DNA from: an uncultured Eubacteriales bacterium
Lineage (GTDB): Bacteria; Bacillota; Clostridia; Oscillospirales; Acutalibacteraceae
Length of the DNA: 64,000 nt
NCBI GenBank assembly: GCA_934462705.1
Contig: CAKSIH010000001.1
Coordinates: 1 to 64,000 of the forward strand
Direction of reading: 5' to 3'
Made by a program: the position numbers and the translations under genes. Below, in pieces: positions 25,580 to 34,403 of this stretch; the first letter of the stretch is position 1; every line of letters starts with the position of its first letter. Under the pieces are notes generated by a model. That model had not been told where the DNA came from and did no database searches. It saw only the letters and a program-made list of their open reading frames with translations.

Positions 25580-26833
25580 TTGTTTGAGAATTTTAAAAGC
25601 AACATGGATTTTTTAATAAAAGTAGACCCCGAGGTAGGTAACAGTATAAATAATGAACTTAAAAGGCAAAGAAGGAACCTTGAACTTATTGCCTCAGAAA
25701 ATATTGTATCTGAAGCTGTGATGGCAGCTATGGGTACGGTTCTTACCAATAAATATGCAGAAGGATATCCGTCTAAGCGTTATTATGGCGGCTGTCAATA
25801 TGTAGATGTAGTAGAAGAACTGGCAAAAGATAGGGCTAAAAAATTATTTTCGGCAGAGCATGTAAATGTTCAACCACATTCGGGGGCACAGGCTAATACA
25901 GCAGTTTATTTTTCTGTTTTGAATCCCGGAGATACTGTTATGGGAATGAATCTTTCCGAGGGCGGCCATTTAACACATGGATCTCCGGTAAACATTTCCG
26001 GAAAGTTTTTTAATTTTGTCCCGTATGGAGTTGATCCGGTAACTCATTTGATAGACTATGATGAGATTCTTTCTACGGCAAAAGAGGTAAAACCTAAATT
26101 AATTGTTTGTGGTGCGAGTGCATATCCGAGAAAAATTGATTTCAAAAAGTTTCGGGAGATAGCAGATTCATGCGGCGCATACTTAATGGTGGACATGGCT
26201 CATATAGCCGGACTTGTAGCAACAGGGTTTCATGAGTCTCCGGTGCCATATGCAGATTTTGTTACCTCAACAACACATAAAACTTTAAGAGGACCTAGAG
26301 GCGGTTTAATTTTGTGTAAAGAAAAATACGCAAAAATTATAGACAAGTCCATTTTCCCCGGAACACAGGGAGGTCCATTAATGCACATAATAGCAGCAAA
26401 GGCTGTATGCTTTAAGGAAGCTCTGGATGATAGCTTTAAAAGATACATAGGCCAGGTAATTTCAAACTGCAAAGTTTTGGCAGATGAGCTTATGAAAAAT
26501 GATATAACATTAGTTTCGGGCGGAACGGACAACCATTTAGCACTCATAGATTTAAGGAACAAAAACGTAACCGGGAAAGAGCTTGAAAAACGCTTAGATG
26601 ATGTATGTATAACGGTTAATAAGAATACAGTTCCAAATGAGCCTTTGAGTCCTTTTATAGCAAGTGGCGTAAGAATTGGGACTGCGGCTGTCACAACCAG
26701 GGGGCTTAATGAGGAGGATATGAAGCAAATTGCGTTGTACATACGTATGGCAATAGAAAGTTTTGATGAAAGCAAAGATTTTATTAAAAATGGTGTAGAA
26801 AGTATTTGCAGAAAATATCCAATTTATGAGTAA
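25580..26833 (+). CDS. glyA: Serine hydroxymethyltransferase
   Basis: 417 aa PLP enzyme that converts serine and tetrahydrofolate to glycine and methylene-THF. LIASENIVSEAVM, NKYAEGYPSKRYYGGCQ, and the PLP-lysine motif TTHKTLRGPRGG are intact. TTG start with AAGAGGAG upstream. A terminator follows eight bases after the stop. It links functionally to serC-serA and folC nearby. Confidence 0.97.
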   Translation: MFENFKSNMDFLIKVDPEVGNSINNELKRQRRNLELIASENIVSEAVMAAMGTVLTNKYAEGYPSKRYYGGCQYVDVVEELAKDRAKKLFSAEHVNVQPHSGAQANTAVYFSVLNPGDTVMGMNLSEGGHLTHGSPVNISGKFFNFVPYGVDPVTHLIDYDEILSTAKEVKPKLIVCGASAYPRKIDFKKFREIADSCGAYLMVDMAHIAGLVATGFHESPVPYADFVTSTTHKTLRGPRGGLILCKEKYAKIIDKSIFPGTQGGPLMHIIAAKAVCFKEALDDSFKRYIGQVISNCKVLADELMKNDITLVSGGTDNHLALIDLRNKNVTGKELEKRLDDVCITVNKNTVPNEPLSPFIASGVRIGTAAVTTRGLNEEDMKQIALYIRMAIESFDESKDFIKNGVESICRKYPIYE

Positions 26834-26840
26834 AATGCAA

Positions 26841-26868
26841 AAAGGAGTGCAATTAAGGCACTCTTTTT
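26841..26868 (+). terminator. glyA terminator
   Basis: Stem AAAGGAGTGC/GCACTCTTTT (one G-T pair), 7-base loop, then TTTTT. Confidence 0.85.
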
Positions 26869-26904
26869 ATTTTCTAAAGTGAAATAAAGAGGGGAGATAA
26901 AGGT

Positions 26905-28170
26905 GTGATTAAACCGTTATCAGATGTTCTAAGACCGAAAGAACTGGATGAGGTTGTAGGGCAAAAACATATTTTAGGAAAAGGAAAGCTTTTAAGTAAC
27001 ATAATTAATGCCGGGAATGTACCAAATATGATTTTTTATGGACCTTCGGGAGTAGGAAAAACCACAGTTGCAAATATAATATCTGCAAGAACCAACAAAA
27101 AATTACATAAATTAAATGCGACAACAGCGTCCTCATCGGATATAAAATTAATTATTTCAGAAATTGGCACATTTAGCGCGCCAAACGGTATTTTACTGTA
27201 TCTTGATGAAATACAGTATTTTAATAAAAAGCAGCAGCAAACTCTTTTGGAGTTCATAGAGAAAGGAAAAATAACATTAATTGCATCCACAACGGAAAAT
27301 CCATATTTTTGTGTTTATGGGGCAATTTTAAGCAGATCCACAGTATTTGAATTTAAGCCAGTTGAGGCAGATGAAATAAAAAGAGCGGTTTACAACGCAA
27401 TTATTAAATATAAGCAAATGAACAACATTGAAGTGGAGATTTCGGAAAGGGAAGTAAATTACATAGTTGGGATATCAAGTGGTGATGTAAGAAAAGCAAT
27501 AAACTTTTTAGAGGTATGCTTACTGGCAGCGGAAATAAGCGGGGGGACAAAAAAGGTAACTTACAATATGGTTTGCCAGTTAAGGGGGGCAAATGGATTA
27601 AAGTTTGACAAGTCAGGGGATGAACACTATGATACTTTATCAGCATTTCAAAAATCTATGAGGGGCTCAGATCCAAATGCTGCTGTTTATTATCTTGCAA
27701 GGCTTTTAGAGGGAGGGGACTTATTATCAGCATGTAGAAGACTTATGGTTTGCGCCTGTGAGGATGTCGGTCTTGCGTATCCGCAAATTATACCTATAGT
27801 AAAATCAGCTGTTGACATAGCGCTTCAAGTAGGTCTTCCGGAAGCTAGAATTCCCCTTGCCGATGCTGCTATTTTAACAGCAATATCACCAAAGTCCAAT
27901 TCTGCCTACATGGCAATAAACAGCGCTATTGAGGACATAAAAACGGGAAAGGACTATCCTTTTCCCAGGCACTTGCAAAATAAACATTGCGATGGCGCTG
28001 ATGCAGAAGTTAAAGGGCAGTTTTATAAATATGCACATGATTTTGCAAATCACTGGGTGGAGCAACAGTACTTGCCGAATGAGCTTAAAAATAAGATTTA
28101 TTATGAGTTTGGAGAAAATAAAACAGAAGCAGCTTACAAAAAGTATTGGAATACAGTAAAAAATCAATAA
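26905..28170 (+). CDS. rarA: Replication-associated recombination protein RarA (MgsA)
   Basis: 421 aa AAA+ clamp-loader-like ATPase acting at stalled forks. Start PLSDVLRPKELDEVVGQKHIL, Walker A GPSGVGKTT, Walker B LYLDEIQYF, sensor 1 ASTTENPYF and the C-terminal tetramerisation region are present. GTG start after AGGGGAG. A degenerate copy of its last codons lies 1,020 bases downstream (29044-29150). Confidence 0.94.
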   Translation: MIKPLSDVLRPKELDEVVGQKHILGKGKLLSNIINAGNVPNMIFYGPSGVGKTTVANIISARTNKKLHKLNATTASSSDIKLIISEIGTFSAPNGILLYLDEIQYFNKKQQQTLLEFIEKGKITLIASTTENPYFCVYGAILSRSTVFEFKPVEADEIKRAVYNAIIKYKQMNNIEVEISEREVNYIVGISSGDVRKAINFLEVCLLAAEISGGTKKVTYNMVCQLRGANGLKFDKSGDEHYDTLSAFQKSMRGSDPNAAVYYLARLLEGGDLLSACRRLMVCACEDVGLAYPQIIPIVKSAVDIALQVGLPEARIPLADAAILTAISPKSNSAYMAINSAIEDIKTGKDYPFPRHLQNKHCDGADAEVKGQFYKYAHDFANHWVEQQYLPNELKNKIYYEFGENKTEAAYKKYWNTVKNQ

Positions 28171-28275
28171 ATAAAAATTTTTAACAAAAATTCATTTGCG
28201 TTTATATACAAATGTGATAAAATATAGTTGGTCCATGGATTAACTATATTTTATATAAATGAAGGGAAAGCCATA

Positions 28276-28824
28276 ATGAAAAGGTTAATATCAAGTGTTT
28301 TATTGTTAGGCACATTAGTGTCTTCAACTGTAGGGGTTTATGCAGATGAACCTGAAAAAACAGAGAAAACGGGCAGTGTGGTATTTCAACAAGCAGTTAA
28401 AGTATCTAAAGCGTCTTCAGCTGTAGAAGCTTATGTAGATGAACTTGAATTTGATAGAGCAAAAAGAAATCTTACTGAGTCCAAATCAGAAGTACAAACA
28501 GGTGAAGCAACTCAACAAGCGAGTGAGAACCCTAAATTTTTTGATGAAACTAAAGAAAAATTTACTGCGTTAAAAGGTAAAGCGGCTGAGTCATTTGATG
28601 GAGCTAAAATAAAGTTAGCTGAGCTCAAAGGCAAAACGTCTGAGTTTTTTGAAGAACTCAAAGAAATGATTAGCAAATACAAAGAGGAAAACCCTAGGAT
28701 ATATGAGGAATTGTTTAATTGCATAAGTGTATGGGAGAAAACACTAAAGTATCTACCTACGGGAAATTTTGGGGGTATTGCCAGAACGATGTATATAGAT
28801 AGAAAAAATTTTCAGATTGTGTAA
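28276..28824 (+). CDS. Secreted helical protein, member 1 of a four-gene cluster
   Basis: 182 aa. A signal peptide (MKRLISSVLLLGTLVSSTVG, cut after VYA) is followed by a charged helical region with repeats of the form EKFTALKGKAAESFDGAK and KLAELKGKTSEFFEELKE, amphipathic and Lys/Glu-rich. ATG at 28276 fits the signal peptide and the GAAGGG site; an upstream in-frame ATG (28228) would add 16 residues. Its signal peptide resembles those of the next three genes. No known family. Terminator at 28929. Confidence 0.8.
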   Translation: MKRLISSVLLLGTLVSSTVGVYADEPEKTEKTGSVVFQQAVKVSKASSAVEAYVDELEFDRAKRNLTESKSEVQTGEATQQASENPKFFDETKEKFTALKGKAAESFDGAKIKLAELKGKTSEFFEELKEMISKYKEENPRIYEELFNCISVWEKTLKYLPTGNFGGIARTMYIDRKNFQIV

Positions 28825-28928
28825 GAGTTGTAGGATCGCTTTTGGAGCATAGGAATTCAAATAAATCGGTGTAATAAAATTTATGGACTAAATAACTAAG
28901 CATTGAAAAATTAAAAGCAACGAAATTA

Positions 28929-28960
28929 AAAAGTTCTCTGAGTTTTCAGGGAACTTTTTT
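28929..28960 (+). terminator. Terminator of secreted protein gene 1
   Basis: Stem AAGTTCTCTGA/TCAGGGAACTT (one T-G), 4-base loop, then six T. Confidence 0.85.
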
Positions 28961-29043
28961 AATAAGCAAAGAATATTCTAAGGCTTTTGTGTTTTTTAAG
29001 AATCGAATGTTAATAGATAAATGGAAAGATGCGCAAATCATAC

Positions 29044-29150
29044 ATAAAATATGCACATGATTTTGCAAATCACTGGGTGAAAAGATTACCTAATAAGCTT
29101 AGTTACAGCTTCAGGGAACATAAAATCGGCGTGCAAAAATATTATTGTAT
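29044..29150 (+). pseudogene. Decayed copy of the rarA 3' end
   Basis: Thirty bases (29050-29079) are identical to rarA 28030-28059, and the following codons still align with the RarA C-terminus (YAHDFANHWV, then LPN-L, Y-F-E, KYY for KYW). There is no start, and the rest of rarA is absent. It marks a local duplication of about 1 kb that copied the rarA tail with the secreted gene behind it. The 447-base gap 28825-29271 holds this, a terminator and a promoter. Confidence 0.8.
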
Positions 29151-29173
29151 GATCAAGATTTATAAAAGACTAT

Positions 29174-29203
29174 TTTGCTTTATGGAAGTTATGATATTAT
29201 AAT
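29174..29203 (+). promoter_or_regulatory. Candidate promoter of secreted protein gene 2
   Basis: TTTGCT (29174-29179), 18-base spacer, TATAAT (29198-29203), 68 bases before the ATG. Confidence 0.5.
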
Positions 29204-29271
29204 ATTGTTGAGTAAGGTTAATTATTTTAACTGACAATTAATCAAGGACTTCACAAAAAGGAGATATAGTT

Positions 29272-29610
29272 ATGAAAAAATTAGTAACAACGTGCTTATT
29301 GTTAAACTTGCTGGCAAGTTCTGTTGCCGGGACTTATGCTGCGAATGGTTTTTCTCTTGAAAGTAGCGCAGAGACCGGTTTAGAGCCAATGTTTCACGCG
29401 GATATAGACGCTTTAATAGATATGGCGGCAAATCGATTTACTTTGAGTGTAAGGGTTGCCGGTGTTAAGGAAAATACATTAAATAAAACAAGGGGACATA
29501 TTGCGCAGGCAAGGGAAATTTACTATCAATTGCTTGGCCTTAAGGAATCAGGGGACTATACGCAGCGTGATTTGCAAAGAATATATAATCAATTAATGCG
29601 GCTGATGTAA
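29272..29610 (+). CDS. Secreted small protein, member 2
   Basis: 112 aa. The signal peptide (MKKLVTTCLLLNLLASSVAG, likely cut after TYA) aligns with those of the neighbours. The mature part of about 88 residues is mostly helical and has no recognised domain or Cys. AAGGAG precedes the ATG. It has its own promoter and terminator. It arose next to a duplicated rarA tail, so probably from the same event as gene 1. Confidence 0.75.
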   Translation: MKKLVTTCLLLNLLASSVAGTYAANGFSLESSAETGLEPMFHADIDALIDMAANRFTLSVRVAGVKENTLNKTRGHIAQAREIYYQLLGLKESGDYTQRDLQRIYNQLMRLM

Positions 29611-29630
29611 CAACAAATGTAAAAAATGGG

Positions 29631-29676
29631 AATCAAGTGCTTTTGCGAAATAAAGATAAAAAAACACTTGATTTTT
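29631..29676 (+). terminator. Terminator of secreted protein gene 2
   Basis: Stem AATCAAGTG/CACTTGATT with a long 25-base loop, then TTTTT. Confidence 0.6.
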
Positions 29677-29779
29677 ATATAATGGGTGTGATACATTAAA
29701 ATAGTTTAATAAGTATTTCCTTTTAAAGTTAGGTAATATGAACCAAATTATATTTTAAAATTATAGGGAGAGATTATTT

Positions 29780-30340
29780 ATGAAAAAATTAGTAAGTTCA
29801 ATGCTTTTGGTAGGGTTAATGGCAGGAGCAGTTCCGGCGGCATCGTCGTGCGCAATGCCTACAGGGCAAGGTGAATCAAGTTCCTTGAGCGGTGTCTTAA
29901 GTTCTTTTCCTAAAGCAGATAGGGCAGGATCTACAGAAGAAGGCCGTCCATTGCCAGAGGCTGTAGCAGATGGCAGTTATTTAGCAACTAGATGCAATGA
30001 AAAAGCATCGGATGATGCTGATGCAAGTATGCGTGCAAAGGCATGGAACATTAGACAAGATCTTTACGAACGATTCGGTTATGTTAGGGATGGCCTGCTA
30101 GCCTTACAAGTCGCTTATGCCAAAAACCGACACCATATGGTTCAAGAGAGACTTAAAAAAGCTATGAACTTTAATAAATATATGGAGGAAAGTTTAAATA
30201 GAGTCTATCGAAATGCATTACAAGGTTTGGAAGTAGATTTAGACAAAGAAGAAAAAAGTATGAAAGAGGGTTTTGACCATTCAGCTTTTTTGGTAGCTGA
30301 TATTGCTCAGATACTTGGACTTTGCAAGTATATTTACTAA
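29780..30340 (+). CDS. Secreted small protein, member 3 (single GRP repeat)
   Basis: 186 aa. Signal peptide MKKLVSSMLLVGLMAGAVPA; a Cys at AASSC could be a weak lipobox, so secreted or lipid-anchored. A low-complexity linker with one GRPLPEAVADGSYLAT unit is followed by a helical domain (RAKAWNIRQDLYERFGYVRD onward, about 100 residues). It is a close paralogue of the gene at 30809, which has six copies of the same unit. Function unknown. Confidence 0.78.
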   Translation: MKKLVSSMLLVGLMAGAVPAASSCAMPTGQGESSSLSGVLSSFPKADRAGSTEEGRPLPEAVADGSYLATRCNEKASDDADASMRAKAWNIRQDLYERFGYVRDGLLALQVAYAKNRHHMVQERLKKAMNFNKYMEESLNRVYRNALQGLEVDLDKEEKSMKEGFDHSAFLVADIAQILGLCKYIY

Positions 30341-30550
30341 AAAATTGACTAGAAACTGCAGGTAAGGGTGCAAATGATTTTATTTGAGCAAAGTACAGTA
30401 CTAATGCACTGTTGAAGGTCTACATACTACGCCGAACTAATATTTTTCTTAGTTAATTTTTATGTATATGTCACCCTTATTGACGGTATATAATTGGACT
30501 CATGTTATATCAAGAAAGTCCTTCCGATAAAATTCTCGGGAGGACTTTTT
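30341..30550. repeat. 3' flank duplication, copy 1
   Basis: About 210 bases after gene 3 match 31610-31820 after gene 4 at roughly 90 percent, including the terminator. Genes 3 and 4 therefore arose by tandem duplication of a unit of about 1 kb. The remaining gap to 30808 holds the promoter of gene 4. Confidence 0.9.
30515..30550 (+). terminator. Terminator of secreted protein gene 3
   Basis: 13-bp stem (30515-30527 with 30536-30548, one T-G) followed by T-run. Confidence 0.85.
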
Positions 30551-30709
30551 AATAAATGAAAATACAGATAATTAAATTTTATACATTGATTACTCTGTTG
30601 CCCAGGTGGACCGTCAAACGGCTTAATTTATAATTTACAAAAGATAAGGGCTCAGCTAATATGTCTGAAAATAAAAAATTATTTTTATGCAATTATTTCT
30701 ATGAAAGGC

Positions 30710-30739
30710 TTGACATTTATATATTAAGTATGTTATACT
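30710..30739 (+). promoter_or_regulatory. Promoter of secreted protein gene 4
   Basis: TTGACA (30710-30715), 18-base spacer, extended -10 TGTTATACT (TATACT at 30734-30739), 69 bases before the ATG. A near-consensus sigma-A promoter. Confidence 0.75.
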
Positions 30740-30808
30740 AAATATAGTGAATAAATTTTGTGATTTTAATTTGGTTACTATTTACAGAACTATAAAGGAG
30801 AGGGATTT

Positions 30809-31609
30809 ATGAAAAAAATAGTAAGTTCAGTATTATTGGTAAGTTTATTAGCAGGAGCAGTTCCGGCGGCATCGTCGTGCGCAATGCCTACAAGGCAAGG
30901 TATATCAAGTTTCTTGCGCGGTGCCTTGAGTTTTTTTTCTAAAACAGATAAGGCAGGAGGTACAGAAGAAGGCCGCCCATCGCCAGACGCTGTAGAAAGT
31001 GACAATTATCTATCAACAGGCCGCCCATCGCCAGAGGCTGTAGCAGATAGCAGTTATTTAGCAACAGGCCGTCCATCGCCAGAAGCTGTAGCAGATAGCA
31101 GTTATTTAGCAACAGGCCGTCCATCGCCAGAGGCTGTAAAAAATGGCAGTTACCCGGCAGTAGGCCGTCCATCGCTACAAGATGTAGAAGAGGGCCGTTA
31201 TCCAGCAACAGGCCGTCCATCGCCAGAGGCTGTAAAAAATGGCAGTTATTTAGCAACTAGACGCAATGAAAAAACATCGGATAATGCTGATGCAAATATG
31301 CGTGCAAAGGCATCGCGCATTAAACAAGATCTTTACGAACGATTCGGTTATGTTAGGGATGGCCTGCTAGCCTTACAAGTCGCTTATGCCAAAAACCGAC
31401 ACTATACGGTTCGACAGAAACTTGAAAGAGCTATGGAATTGAATAAATATATGGAGGAACGTTTAAATAGAGTTTATCAAGATACGTTAAAAGGTTTGGA
31501 AGTAGATTTAGACAAAGAAGAAAAAAGTATGAAAGAGAGTTTTGATAGGTCAGCTTTTTGGGTGGATAATGCTGCTCGGATGTTTGAACATTGCCAGTAT
31601 ACTCACTAA
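30809..31609 (+). CDS. Secreted protein, member 4, with six 16-residue repeats
   Basis: 266 aa. Signal peptide MKKIVSSVLLVSLLAGAVPA as in member 3. Residues 55-150 are six units of GRPSPEAVxxxSYLAT (one degenerate: GRPSLQDVEEGRYPAT). They are followed by the same helical domain as member 3 (YERFGYVRDGLLALQVAYAK). The repeat block may be a flexible stalk holding the helical domain outside the cell. GGAG ahead of ATG. No known family. Confidence 0.8.
   Translation: MKKIVSSVLLVSLLAGAVPAASSCAMPTRQGISSFLRGALSFFSKTDKAGGTEEGRPSPDAVESDNYLSTGRPSPEAVADSSYLATGRPSPEAVADSSYLATGRPSPEAVKNGSYPAVGRPSLQDVEEGRYPATGRPSPEAVKNGSYLATRRNEKTSDNADANMRAKASRIKQDLYERFGYVRDGLLALQVAYAKNRHYTVRQKLERAMELNKYMEERLNRVYQDTLKGLEVDLDKEEKSMKESFDRSAFWVDNAARMFEHCQYTH
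30971..31258 (+). repeat. In-frame 48-bp minisatellite, six units
   Basis: Six tandem 48-base units encode the 16-residue repeat of the gene at 30809; units 2 and 3 are almost identical at the DNA level. The paralogue at 29780 has one unit. Multiples of 48 keep the frame, so copy number could change without breaking the protein. Confidence 0.92.
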
Positions 31610-31820
31610 AAAATTGCCTAGCAACTGTAGGTAAGGGTACAAACGATTTTATGTGAGCAAAGTATAGTACGCATGAACCGTTGAAAGTCTGTATACTACG
31701 CCGAACTAATGTTTTTCTTAGTTAATTTTTATGTATATGTCACCCTTATTGACGGTACATAATTGGACTCATGTTATATCAAGAAAGTCCTTCCGAGAAA
31801 ATTCTCGGGAGGACTTTCTT
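31610..31820. repeat. 3' flank duplication, copy 2
   Basis: Second copy of the segment at 30341-30550. Confidence 0.9.
31784..31820 (+). terminator. Terminator of secreted protein gene 4
   Basis: 13-bp stem (31784-31796 with 31805-31817), then a short T-rich tail. It abuts the convergent spoVAC stop codon. Confidence 0.8.
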
Positions 31821-32265
31821 AATATAAGTGAAAAATATAGATAATCAAACCGTATACAATAGAAGCAGTAATGCCAAAAACCAGTACAGGGCCTGCTATA
31901 ATAAACATTTTTGCACCAATTCCCATTACATGCCCCTCGCTTTTAAATTCAATTGCAGGAGCAACAATAGAATTTGCGAATCCGGTTATAGGAACGAGAG
32001 TACCGGCACCGGCAATTTTTGCGATGTTATCATAGACTCTAAGAGCGGTTAAAATTGCACCTACGGCAACCAAAGTTACAGAAACTGCAGCTCTTGCATC
32101 TTTTATTTCCATACCGCACATTTTGTAAAGATCTAACAAACCCTGTCCTATGGTACAAATTATTCCGCCAAATATAAATGCCATGATTGCATTTTTTATA
32201 ATGGGCGAATCAGGTGAAGCATTTTGGCTCATTTTTGAGTATTCTTGATTATTAGGTTTCAACAT
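31819..32265 (-). CDS. spoVAC: Stage V sporulation protein AC
   Basis: 148 aa, with four predicted membrane helices. The SpoVAC pattern AIMAFIFGGIICTIGQGLLDLY, split here at GGIICTIGQ, continues with GAGTLVPITGFANSIVAPAIEFKSEG. In spores it is part of the SpoVA channel that moves dipicolinic acid. ATG at 32265 has AAAGGA seven bases upstream; the GTG at 32271 abuts that site. It stands alone here, apart from spoVAD (60282) and spoVAE (42884). Confidence 0.92.
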   Translation of the reverse strand: MLKPNNQEYSKMSQNASPDSPIIKNAIMAFIFGGIICTIGQGLLDLYKMCGMEIKDARAAVSVTLVAVGAILTALRVYDNIAKIAGAGTLVPITGFANSIVAPAIEFKSEGHVMGIGAKMFIIAGPVLVFGITASIVYGLIIYIFHLY

Positions 32266-32405
32266 AAACACATCCTTTCAAAAATATTTTTTTCTACAAA
32301 TAGATAAATATTCACAATAATAAGTATTATAAGTCAATGTCAAGAGAAAAATTTTAGCATATAATGTATTAAGCGGAAGCTAATAAAACTTGGGGGGTGA
32401 AATTA

Positions 32406-32813
32406 ATGTGTAAAAAAAGCGCATGTACAGCAGCACTTATTCTAAGTGTTATCTTGGGAATAGGTTTGGCAGTAGTTTACAGTTTTGGATTTATTGCTCA
32501 AACAGCAGTCGTATTGTGGATTGCATTTGGCCTAGCGTTAACAGTGTTATTTACAGTCACGTTTATTCTTACTATGTTGACAGATGAACGAGGATCTCCG
32601 GTAAGGAAGTGTCTATGCACATATGGAAGGTGTATACTGTCGGGTGTAATTGGAACCATTGTTTCCACAATAGCAGGACTAGCAATTACGCTTTTAACTA
32701 CAGAAATAATATCGATAATTATATTTTTCCTAGTTGGGGCATTTTTAACATTAATGCTAACAACATTTTTTCAATTTATTTTCTGTGTATTAAGGAAAAC
32801 CTGCTGTGAATAA
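32406..32813 (+). CDS. Small four-helix membrane protein, unknown
   Basis: 135 aa, Cys-rich at both ends (MCKKSAC, CVLRKTCCE), with four predicted membrane helices in two pairs separated by a charged loop (TDERGSPVRKCLC). ATG at 32406 follows GGGGTGA; a GTG three codons upstream overlaps the site. Resembles small clostridial integral membrane proteins of no known role. Its own terminator follows. Confidence 0.78.
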   Translation: MCKKSACTAALILSVILGIGLAVVYSFGFIAQTAVVLWIAFGLALTVLFTVTFILTMLTDERGSPVRKCLCTYGRCILSGVIGTIVSTIAGLAITLLTTEIISIIIFFLVGAFLTLMLTTFFQFIFCVLRKTCCE

Positions 32814-32819
32814 TTTAAT

Positions 32820-32847
32820 AAAAACGGTCTTTTTAAGGCCGTTTTTA
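32820..32847 (+). terminator. Terminator of the small membrane protein gene
   Basis: Stem AAAACGG/CCGTTTT extended by two inner pairs, then TTTTT. Confidence 0.8.
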
Positions 32848-32927
32848 AGTTTTAAAAGTTTAACTTTTTTGAATCCCACAAGTAAAAAAAGCGCAATATA
32901 ATTATATGAATTGTTACCCTTTTTTCA

Positions 32928-32956
32928 TTGACTTTTAAGAGGATTTGTATTATGAT
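32928..32956 (+). promoter_or_regulatory. murA promoter
   Basis: TTGACT (32928-32933), 17-base spacer, TATGAT (32951-32956). It lies 118 bases before the murA start. The leader contains an AGATAAA-rich stretch. Confidence 0.7.
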
Positions 32957-33073
32957 ATATTAGAATAATTATGTATTGTTGAAAATTGACTATTATATTT
33001 ATATAAATTTTAAAGGTAAAGAGATAAAAGGATAAAAAGATAAAGGCATTTTTATTTTAAGGGGGCAAGGAAT

Positions 33074-34360
33074 TTGGAAAAATTTTTAATAAATGGCCAA
33101 AATAAACTATATGGTGAAATAGAGATAAGTGGTGCAAAAAATGCTGCAGTTGCAATAATACCAGCGGTAATTCTTTCAGATGGAATTTGCAGGCTGGAGA
33201 ATATACCAAGCATAAATGATGTTACTATAATATGTAGAATTTTAACAGATATGGGTGCGACTGTTAAATTGCTGAACAAGTCTACATTGGAAATAAATAC
33301 AAAAGGGATAGAATCTCCTGTTGTTTCGTATGATTCAGTTAGAAGTATGAGAGCATCATGCTATCTTATGGGTGCTCTTTTAGGTAGGTTTCATAAGGCT
33401 GTTGTATCACTTCCTGGGGGCTGTGATTTTGGTGTGAGACCTATAGATCAGCATCTCAAGGGATTTGCGGCTTTGGGCGCTACGCATAGAGTAGAAGGTG
33501 GTATGGTACATGTTGAGGCTGAAAATTTAATAGGAAATAATGTTTACATGGATGTTGTGTCTGTAGGCGCAACTGTAAATATAATTCTTGCAGCGGTAAA
33601 GGCAGAGGGATTAACGGTTATTGAAAATGCCGCAAAAGAACCACATATTGTAGACCTTGCTAACTTTTTAAATTCCATGGGAGCTGATATAAGTGGTGCT
33701 GGAACAGACTCCATTAAAATACGTGGGGTTAAAACTCTTAGAGGAACGACTTATTCCATTATACCTGATCAAATAGAAGCGGGTACCTATATGACGGCAG
33801 TTGCCGCAACAGGTGGAGATGTTTTAATTAAAAATGTTATACCAAAGCACTTGGAATCTATTACAGCTAAGCTTGAAGAAATCGGTGTTGAAATTCAGGA
33901 AAATGATGAATCTGTAAGAGTTATCAGCACGGGGAAACTAAATAAATGTAATGTAAAAACAATGCCTCACCCGGGTTTTCCAACCGATATGCAGCCGCAA
34001 ATTGCCACTTTGTTATCGATAGCAGAAGGTACTAGCATAGTAAATGAAGGCGTTTGGGATAATCGTTTTCGATACATTGATGAGCTTAATAGAATGGGTG
34101 CAAAAATTTCTGTAGATGGAAAAATAGCAGTAATAGAGGGTGTTGAAGAGCTAAAAAGTGCACCAGTTAAGGCAATAGATTTAAGGGCGGGGGCAGCGAT
34201 GGTGATAGCTGGTCTTGTTGCAAAGGGCACAACTCAAATAGAAAATATACATTATATAGAACGTGGATATGAGAATATTATAGATAAATTAACAGCTGTG
34301 GGTGCAGATATAAAGAAGGTTTATGTTCCCGATAATCAGGAGCTTCAGGAGGCTTTGTAA
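33074..34360 (+). CDS. murA: UDP-N-acetylglucosamine 1-carboxyvinyltransferase
   Basis: 428 aa. It transfers enolpyruvate from PEP to UDP-GlcNAc, the first committed step of peptidoglycan synthesis. ISGAKNAAVAIIP holds the catalytic Lys/Asn, and the active-site cysteine is Cys117 in LPGGCDFGVRP, so fosfomycin sensitivity is expected. GFPTDMQPQ is intact. TTG start. It heads murA-walJ-rlmH. Confidence 0.97.
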   Translation: MEKFLINGQNKLYGEIEISGAKNAAVAIIPAVILSDGICRLENIPSINDVTIICRILTDMGATVKLLNKSTLEINTKGIESPVVSYDSVRSMRASCYLMGALLGRFHKAVVSLPGGCDFGVRPIDQHLKGFAALGATHRVEGGMVHVEAENLIGNNVYMDVVSVGATVNIILAAVKAEGLTVIENAAKEPHIVDLANFLNSMGADISGAGTDSIKIRGVKTLRGTTYSIIPDQIEAGTYMTAVAATGGDVLIKNVIPKHLESITAKLEEIGVEIQENDESVRVISTGKLNKCNVKTMPHPGFPTDMQPQIATLLSIAEGTSIVNEGVWDNRFRYIDELNRMGAKISVDGKIAVIEGVEELKSAPVKAIDLRAGAAMVIAGLVAKGTTQIENIHYIERGYENIIDKLTAVGADIKKVYVPDNQELQEAL

Positions 34361-34403
34361 TTTATTATAAAAGTATATTTAAATTTTTTGGATGGTGAAA
34401 TAA

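Noticed and set aside
30939..31256. 105-aa minus-strand ORF with Leu-rich repeats
   Set aside because: Mirror of the 48-bp repeat in the secreted gene; no ribosome site, and repetitive only because the other strand is.
30971..31258. 48-bp repeats as a CRISPR
   Set aside because: No spacers; the units are contiguous, in frame and part of a signal-peptide protein with a paralogue.
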